A DNA stretch of 64,000 bases from OFTM10 sp964344055 (GTDB lineage: Bacteria; Actinomycetota; Acidimicrobiia; Acidimicrobiales; Aldehydirespiratoraceae). Below, in pieces: positions 59,337-64,000 of the stretch. The notes below the pieces were generated by a model that was not told the origin of the DNA, made no database searches, and saw nothing but the letters and a program-made list of their open reading frames with translations. The translations under genes and the position numbers were made by a program. Within the stretch, counting starts at the first letter, position 1. Each line of letters opens with the position of its first letter. The stretch covers positions 6,022 through 70,021 of the forward strand of contig CAYFLT010000014.1 in the NCBI GenBank assembly GCA_964344055.1. The letters run 5' to 3'.

Positions 59337-60077
59337 GTGTCAGTGGTGGATCACACGCTCGACCGGCGCGCCTTCGTGCGCCGTACCGCCGCGGCGTCAG
59401 CGACAGCATGGGTGGCGCCGTCGATCATCTCGACGACGCCGGTTGCGGCCGCCGTCGGTTCGTGCGTGAGTGGTGTGTCGCTGTGCGACTTCAGTACTGG
59501 CCTCGATGGTTGGGTGATCGACAACAACTTCGGGCCGGGACGACCGGGGCTGTGGACGCACAATGCTGAGGCGTCGCGAGGTTCGGGATCGCTGCACTAC
59601 GGGCGTGGCACGAGCGGCAACTACCGCACAAGGAATCGCCGGAACTCGGGCGCGATCACTTCGCCGTCGTTCGATATGCCTGCCAGTGGTTCGAATACCG
59701 TGCGCTTCTCGGTCTTTCGTGAGGTCGAGACCTGGCCGACCAGCGTCTTCGATGTGCTGCGGTTGTCGATCCTGGGTACTGCGACGAATCAGGTCCTCTG
59801 GTCCGCCGGCTCCGACGGTGGCACCGGCGGCGTCTTCGTCACGATCACCGTGAACCTCCCGGCGACCTTCGACGGCGACACGGTCCAGTTCCGTTTCGAC
59901 TTCGACACCGTCGATGGCTTGTACAACAACTTCGAAGGCATCTACATCGATTGGTTCGAAGTGACCGCTTGCCCGACGGTGCCGGCTGGGTTGAGCGCGC
60001 TCTCGCTGCAGTCGACACGGGCGACCACCTTCACCCCGACCGAGTTCCCGCTCGAGAATCCCGCGCCGCGGCGCTAA
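59337..60077 (+). CDS. Tat-exported protein of unknown function
   Basis: A 246-residue protein starting at a GTG. The N-terminus TLDRRAFVRRTAAASATAWV with PVAAAVG is a twin-arginine signal and cleavage site. The mature part (FSTGLDGWVIDNNFGPGRPG, GSGSLHYGRGTSGN, FRFDFDTVDGLYNNFEGIYI, DWFEVTAC) has the beta-rich feel of jelly-roll binding modules seen in secreted proteins, with four or five cysteines. Codon use is looser than in its neighbours (more A/T-ending codons), hinting at transfer. Function unknown. No clear ribosome binding site is visible. Confidence 0.6.
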   Translation: MSVVDHTLDRRAFVRRTAAASATAWVAPSIISTTPVAAAVGSCVSGVSLCDFSTGLDGWVIDNNFGPGRPGLWTHNAEASRGSGSLHYGRGTSGNYRTRNRRNSGAITSPSFDMPASGSNTVRFSVFREVETWPTSVFDVLRLSILGTATNQVLWSAGSDGGTGGVFVTITVNLPATFDGDTVQFRFDFDTVDGLYNNFEGIYIDWFEVTACPTVPAGLSALSLQSTRATTFTPTEFPLENPAPRR

Positions 60078-60090
60078 CGCTGCGGCCTGA

Positions 60091-61329
60091 TCACCAACTG
60101 CACCGCAGGTGTTTCACACCGTTGATGAAGTTGCCCTGCAGCCGATCTGGCTCACCGGCGGCATGGATGTCAGGCAGCCGGGTCAACAGTTCCCGGTACA
60201 TGATGTTGATCTGACGGCGGGCCAGGTGGGCGCCGAGGCAGAAGTGCGGGCCGGGACCGCCGAAGCCGACGTGGTGGGTGTTGTCGCGTGTGATGTCGAA
60301 CGACTCAGCATCGTCGAACACGGACTCGTCACGATTGCCCGATGCGTAGAACATCGCGACCTTCTCGCCCTCGGAGAACTCCTGATCGCCGAGCCGGACA
60401 CCGTCCCGGGTCACCGTCCTTCGGAAGTGGATGACCGGGCTCGCCATCCGCACGATCTCCTCGACGGCACCGGGCATGTGTGTGTCGGGGTCGGCCATGA
60501 GCATCGCCCGCTGCTCGGGATTGTCGGTGAGATAGGTGAGCCCCCACGAGATCGAGTTGCGGGTGGTCTCGTTTCCGGCCGCGCACAGCAGGACGAAGAA
60601 GCTCTGCAGCTCCTCGCGTGAGAGTCGGTCGCCGTCGATCTCGGCATTGACGAGAGCGGTGGTGAGGTCGTCACCCCCGGAGTTCTCCTGAGCCTCGGCC
60701 ACCTCCTCCATCCGCATCGCCAGTTCGGCGCCGGCGGTGAGGAAGGCCTCGATGACGTCGGTGCCTTCGGGGATGAACTCCGGGTCCCCCTGGCTGAGGA
60801 TGATGTTGGTGCGATCGAAGACGAAGTCGTATTGGCTCTCCGGGATCGCCATCATGTCGCAGATGATCTTCAGCGGCAGGCGGGCGGCGACCTCGGTGAC
60901 GAAGTCGCAGTCACCCTTCTCGAGCACGGTGTCGACGATTGCCGACGCCGCGGCCTGGACGTCATCGACGTTTCGGGCGAGCATCCGCGGGGTGAACCCC
61001 GCCGAGACCAGCTTGCGGAGCCGCGCGTGGCGGGGGTCGTCCATGTTGATCATGGAGCCGAAGAACTCGTTGAAGGCGGGCGGGAGGTCGGGGATCGTGG
61101 TGCCCTTGCCCGACTGGAAGAGTTCGGGGTGGCGGCTGACCTCGATGATGTCGGCGTGGCGGGTCAGGGCGTAGTAGCCGGGACCTCGTTCGATTCCCTC
61201 GATCTCGGGTTCCTCGAAGAACCGGCGCGGGTCCTCCCGGCGCAGGGTGGCGAACGCGGCGTATCGCTCCGCCATCGGTCGAGTCCAGAAACCCTCGACG
61301 TCGGAAAGGTCGATCTCCATGAGCTCCAT
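60091..61329 (-). CDS. Cytochrome P450, CYP125/124/142-like
   Basis: A 412-residue soluble P450. I-helix VLLCAAGNETTRNSISWGL, K-helix EIVRMASPVIHFRRT (ExxR) and heme loop GFGGPGPHFCLGAHLARRQ with the Cys ligand. The GNETTRN and FRRT patterns are like steroid/fatty-acid C-terminal hydroxylases of actinobacteria. The ATG is 6 bp after a TACGGT box on the minus strand. No redox partner is encoded nearby. Substrate is not known. Confidence 0.88.
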   Translation of the reverse strand: MELMEIDLSDVEGFWTRPMAERYAAFATLRREDPRRFFEEPEIEGIERGPGYYALTRHADIIEVSRHPELFQSGKGTTIPDLPPAFNEFFGSMINMDDPRHARLRKLVSAGFTPRMLARNVDDVQAAASAIVDTVLEKGDCDFVTEVAARLPLKIICDMMAIPESQYDFVFDRTNIILSQGDPEFIPEGTDVIEAFLTAGAELAMRMEEVAEAQENSGGDDLTTALVNAEIDGDRLSREELQSFFVLLCAAGNETTRNSISWGLTYLTDNPEQRAMLMADPDTHMPGAVEEIVRMASPVIHFRRTVTRDGVRLGDQEFSEGEKVAMFYASGNRDESVFDDAESFDITRDNTHHVGFGGPGPHFCLGAHLARRQINIMYRELLTRLPDIHAAGEPDRLQGNFINGVKHLRCSW

Positions 61330-61450
61330 ACCGCGACCGTAGTGGGGCCATGAGGACGGGTCCGGCTGTCCGGGTGACGGGTCCGGCCGTAGCGGTGACC
61401 TTCGGTCTGGCGGCTCCCGCTGTCCCGATGATCCCCGTTCTGACGGTGCC

Positions 61451-61488
61451 GAGGTCAAACGGGTGCCTGTCCCCCAGCGTTTGACCTC
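61451..61488. repeat. Palindromic intergenic element, copy 4
   Basis: GAGGTCAAACG (61451-61461) pairs with CGTTTGACCTC (61478-61488) around GGTGCCTGTCCCCCAG. Its 36-bp core is the exact reverse complement of copy 1 at 20879-20914. It touches the 3' end of the AlaX gene. Confidence 0.85.
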
Positions 61489-62209
61489 AGCTGAGGCGGA
61501 TGCGGAGGCGCTTGTTGCCCTTGCCCTTGGACTCGGTCTTGACCACCTCGAAGTGGCCGACCTCGCCGGTGGACGGAACATGGGTGCCGCCGTCGGCCTG
61601 CTTGTCGAGCCCGACGATGTCGACCACCCGGATCTCGGTGACCGACTCGGGGATCAGGTTCACCTTCGTGCGGATGAGGTCGTCATCGGCCAGCGCCTCG
61701 GCGCGAGGGAGGAACGACACCTCGATCGGCCGATCCGCGGCGATCTCGGCGTTGACCAGTTCGGTGACCCGGTCGGCGAACCCCTCGGGCAGGGGGTCGA
61801 ATTCGAAGTCCATGCGTGCCGAGAGCGGTTCCATGTTGCCGCCGGTGACCGACGTACCCCACTCGTTCCAGATCACCCCACACAGGATGTGCAAGGCGGT
61901 GTGGGTGCGCATCAGGTCATGACGGCGATCCCAGTCGAGTGCTCCGGTCACCTCGGTGCCGACGGCGGGGGCCTCACCCTCGATCGTGTGGAAGACCACC
62001 GGACCGCGGCCGTTCACACCGGTCACCGCCGCGGAACCACCGTCCCAGGTGAGCGTGCCCGTGTCGTTCGGCTGTCCGCCACCGGTGGGGTAGAAGGCGG
62101 TGCGATCGAGCCCGACCGCACCCTCCTCGTTCACCTCCACGACCGTGGCGGTGAACTCCCGCAGCTGGGCGTCGGTCAGATAGAGCCGGTCGGTCGCCTG
62201 TTCGCTCAT
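61487..62209 (-). CDS. Alanyl-tRNA editing protein AlaX-M type
   Basis: A 240-residue free-standing editing domain that removes Ser/Gly from mischarged tRNA-Ala. FYPTGGGQPNDTGTL, HTALHILCGVIWNEWG (HxxxH metal site) and KQADGGTHVPSTGEVGHFEV are the expected blocks; the usual C-x-x-x-H motif is reduced to DGGTH, leaving His but not Cys. Its ATG overlaps the end of the preceding gene by four bases. Confidence 0.88.
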   Translation of the reverse strand: MSEQATDRLYLTDAQLREFTATVVEVNEEGAVGLDRTAFYPTGGGQPNDTGTLTWDGGSAAVTGVNGRGPVVFHTIEGEAPAVGTEVTGALDWDRRHDLMRTHTALHILCGVIWNEWGTSVTGGNMEPLSARMDFEFDPLPEGFADRVTELVNAEIAADRPIEVSFLPRAEALADDDLIRTKVNLIPESVTEIRVVDIVGLDKQADGGTHVPSTGEVGHFEVVKTESKGKGNKRLRIRLS

Positions 62210-62754
62210 TCGTCGGCCTCCTCGTTGCTGTCGGGGTCGGTCTCGGCGTCGGCGTCGAAGTTGATGTCGACGCGAACGTTGTTGTCGTCGTCGATGGTGA
62301 CCGGGTACGACCTGATCGGATCACCGGTCGACAGGAGTCCGCCCTCGTCCATGGTGACGTCTGCGCAGACGACGTCATCGGAGACGGTGATCAGGTCGAA
62401 CCGGTCGGCATCGGCGTTCCACTCGAAGAAGCAGCCTCGAGGCTCCCCGACCGGCCGGGCGTCGAACGCGAACCAACCGGTCTCGGGGTCGTCCCCCAGG
62501 TGCTGCAGGATGAGGTCGCGGGAGCGGCCGGCCACGTCGGAATACAGGATCGGGCCGCGGTCGTCGATCTCCTCGGAGATGCGGCCGATCTTGCCGGCGT
62601 CGAAATCCGTGTCGCCGAGTTGGATCTCGACGTCGCCCGACGACTGGGCGAGCCACACCACGCCGACACCGAGTACCAGCGCGATCATCACGCCGGTGAA
62701 GCCGACGATGACGGCGCTGCGAGCGTTGATCTGGGGGCCACGGGCAACAGGCAT
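62206..62754 (-). CDS. Membrane-anchored protein of unknown function
   Basis: A 182-residue protein with one N-terminal membrane span (SAVIVGFTGVMIALVLGVGV) and an acidic external domain (DVEIQLGDTDFDAGKIGRIS, FAFDARPVGEPRGCFFEWNA, TVSDDVVCADVTMDEGG). No family recognised; the two Cys could form a disulphide. The ATG after CGAGGAG is preferred to GTG 62769. Translationally coupled to alaX downstream. Confidence 0.6.
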   Translation of the reverse strand: MPVARGPQINARSAVIVGFTGVMIALVLGVGVVWLAQSSGDVEIQLGDTDFDAGKIGRISEEIDDRGPILYSDVAGRSRDLILQHLGDDPETGWFAFDARPVGEPRGCFFEWNADADRFDLITVSDDVVCADVTMDEGGLLSTGDPIRSYPVTIDDDNNVRVDINFDADAETDPDSNEEADE

Positions 62755-62835
62755 TGGCTCCTCGGGCACGATGGCGGGAAGCGGGATGGGCGCTGCCTAG
62801 TATTCCTTGGTCGTCGATCCGGGAGGCGAAATCCG

Positions 62836-63240
62836 GTGGATCTGTCCGAACACCAGGGCAACGAGTTCTTTGCCCAGTACGGAATGCCGGTCAGTCCCGG
62901 CGAAGCGGCATTCAGTGTCGACGAGGCTGTGGCCGCGGCCGAACGGCTCGGCACGCCCGTCATGGTGAAGGCCCAGGTCCACACCGGTGGTCGGGGCAAG
63001 GCAGGTGGGGTCAAGTTCGCGGCCGACATCGACGCCGTACGCGAACACGCCGGCAACATCCTGGGGCTCGACATCAAGGGCCACATCGTCAAGCGGATCT
63101 GGATCGAGAAGGCCTCCGACATCGCCGAGGAGTACTACGCCAGCTTCACCCTCGACCGGTCGGCGAAGAAGCACCTCGGCATGCTCTCCAAGGAGGGCGG
63201 GGTCGAGATCGAAGAGGTCGCGGCCAAGCACCCGGAGGCT
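62836..63240 (+). pseudogene. sucC: Succinyl-CoA synthetase beta subunit, N-terminal third only
   Basis: From a GTG with GGGAGG upstream and a TAGTAT -10 box at 62798-62803. DLSEHQGNEFFAQYGMPVSP, AQVHTGGRGKAGGVKFAAD, RIWIEKASDIAEEYYASFTL and SKEGGVEIEEVAAKHPEA are the ATP-grasp start of SucC. After residue 135 (about 63240) the match stops, with the expected LARLHVDPL-type continuation replaced by unrelated codons in the same frame. The remaining two thirds of SucC, and sucD, are not in the window. Contig chimerism is the first suspicion. Confidence 0.85.
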
Positions 63241-63816
63241 GGAGATGGCGCGATCTATGCCTGGATCACGCATCGGGACTACGTGGACAACCGCGTGCCG
63301 TCCGGTGTGCCGAAGGCCATGGACCGGGGGCGCGTGCAGTATCTCTTCCGGGCGGCGGGCCCGCGGCTGTCGAACCCGACGAACTACGATATCCGCACCG
63401 CGCTCGAGGGACAGCTCGGCCGACATCTGGCCCGGCACCTGCCAGCGCGCACCGAGGGAACGCCGAGGCCCCTCGTGGTCCTTGGCTCGTACGCATATGT
63501 CCGGGCGTGGCGCGACGAGGAGCTCAGCCGCTGCGTGGACGGGTGCAAAGTCACCGGGTCGGACAACCTGGGCTTCGTGCCCAAGGCCGATGGCGCGCTC
63601 AAGAAGCTCCTCAAGCAGGCCGCCAAGGAGGTGGTGCCGGTGCCACCGCCGAGCGACGCGGACAAGGCGCGCACGGCTCGGTTGGCGGCGACGGCCTGTG
63701 GGTGCGGCGCCGCCCGTGTCGACGGCGCCTGCCCGCCCGCGTTCGAGCCCAAGAAGATGAAGAAGGCGTGCACCCTGCGCGCGAGGAAGCCCGTCGTCTG
63801 TCAGTGCCCCGATTGA
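63241..63816 (+). CDS. Unrecognised open frame fused to sucC start
   Basis: The frame continues 191 more residues after SucC is lost: GDGAIYAWITHRDYVDNRVP, then YLFRAAGPRLSNPTNYDIRT, LVVLGSYAYVRAWRDEELSR and a Lys/Cys-rich end (CGCGAARVDGACPPAFEP, ARKPVVCQCPD). I do not recognise a family. Its own true start is unknown because the joint may cut it. Codon use and the Cys-rich end differ from the rest of the window, so it may come from another organism (some myxobacteria have proteins of this style; that is a guess). The 3' end overlaps the convergent amidotransferase gene by 16 bases. Confidence 0.45.
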   Translation, partial: GDGAIYAWITHRDYVDNRVPSGVPKAMDRGRVQYLFRAAGPRLSNPTNYDIRTALEGQLGRHLARHLPARTEGTPRPLVVLGSYAYVRAWRDEELSRCVDGCKVTGSDNLGFVPKADGALKKLLKQAAKEVVPVPPPSDADKARTARLAATACGCGAARVDGACPPAFEPKKMKKACTLRARKPVVCQCPD

Positions 63817-64000
63817 GCGAGGCCGAGGAACCGCCGGAGCAGAGCCGGGCCATCGGCGCCGAGCTCGGGGTGGAACTGGGCGCCCCAGATCGGCCGGTCG
63901 GCCAGCCGGACGAGCTGGATTCGGCACGGGGTTCCCGTTCCGATCAGTCGGAAGGTCTCGGGGAGTCGCGCGACGCCCTCGACGTGGCTGCAATGGAACT
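63801..64000 (-). CDS. Class I glutamine amidotransferase, C-terminal part
   Basis: Only the last 66 codons are inside the window; the gene continues beyond base 64000. HVEGVARLPETFRLIGTG, IQLVRLADRPIWGAQFHPEL and the end LLRRFLGLAQSGH show the His-Glu pair of the type 1 amidotransferase triad (QFHPE). Which synthase or peptidase it belongs to cannot be told. It lies on the far side of the suspected junction at 63240, so it may not belong to the same genome as the rest. Confidence 0.7.
   Translation of the reverse strand, partial: FHCSHVEGVARLPETFRLIGTGTPCRIQLVRLADRPIWGAQFHPELGADGPALLRRFLGLAQSGH

Overview
The window is a GC-rich actinobacterial chromosome segment. Gene order (S10-spc-alpha ribosomal cluster, then rplM-rpsI-glmM-glmS-acpS-nnr-alr-tsaEB-rimI-tsaD-groESL-guaB3-guaA), TANNNT -10 boxes and many apparently leaderless genes suggest a member of the Acidimicrobiia. 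The taxonomic call is inference from content, not a database result.

Layout. 1-4.4 kb: a probable peptide-natural-product (RiPP) locus with a nucleotidyltransferase-like gene cut by the window edge, a 34-codon precursor-like gene, an S26-type peptidase, an HPr-kinase-like protein, an ABC-2 exporter pair and a PqqD-like recognition protein. 4.5-5.6 kb: AI-2E-type membrane protein. 5.9-20.8 kb: ribosomal proteins from rplC to rplQ with secY, adk, infA and rpoA; rpsJ is not at its head. 21-26.7 kb: a PPDK-like protein, truA, a VOC protein, rplM-rpsI and glmM. 26.8-39.8 kb: a greatly enlarged GlmS, acpS, nnr, alr, a DUF3524-type glycosyltransferase, an S58 peptidase, the t6A genes tsaE/tsaB/tsaD with rimI, and groESL under CIRCE control. 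40-46.9 kb: membrane and anchored proteins, a small protein, Nudix, guaB3 and guaA. 46.9-56.9 kb: a phosphate regulon with PHO-box-like repeats: two PstS proteins, an RDD-PstC fusion, PstA, PstB, a PhoU-histidine kinase fusion, a PhoB/RegX3 regulator, a second PhoU-like protein and a Na/Pi cotransporter. 57-64 kb: a PcrA-type helicase, a Tat-exported protein, a cytochrome P450, AlaX, a small anchored protein and the start of sucC, which turns abruptly into unrelated sequence, followed by the end of a glutamine amidotransferase gene.

Sequence integrity. Several normally essential genes carry lesions: rplB has a small out-of-frame deletion, truA has lost its catalytic-Asp segment, the end of alr is joined to a glycosyltransferase lacking its start, the 40.4-42.4 kb gene has two frameshifts, and sucC is chimeric. 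The PhoU-kinase fusion may be another such junction. Read support should be examined before any of these is treated as biology.

Best candidates for new biology: the precursor-containing peptide locus, the 1,144-residue GlmS variant, the uL22 protein with an added C-terminal module, the RDD-PstC fusion, and (if real) the PhoU-kinase fusion. A family of palindromic GGTGCCAGGCACC-type elements is scattered between genes.
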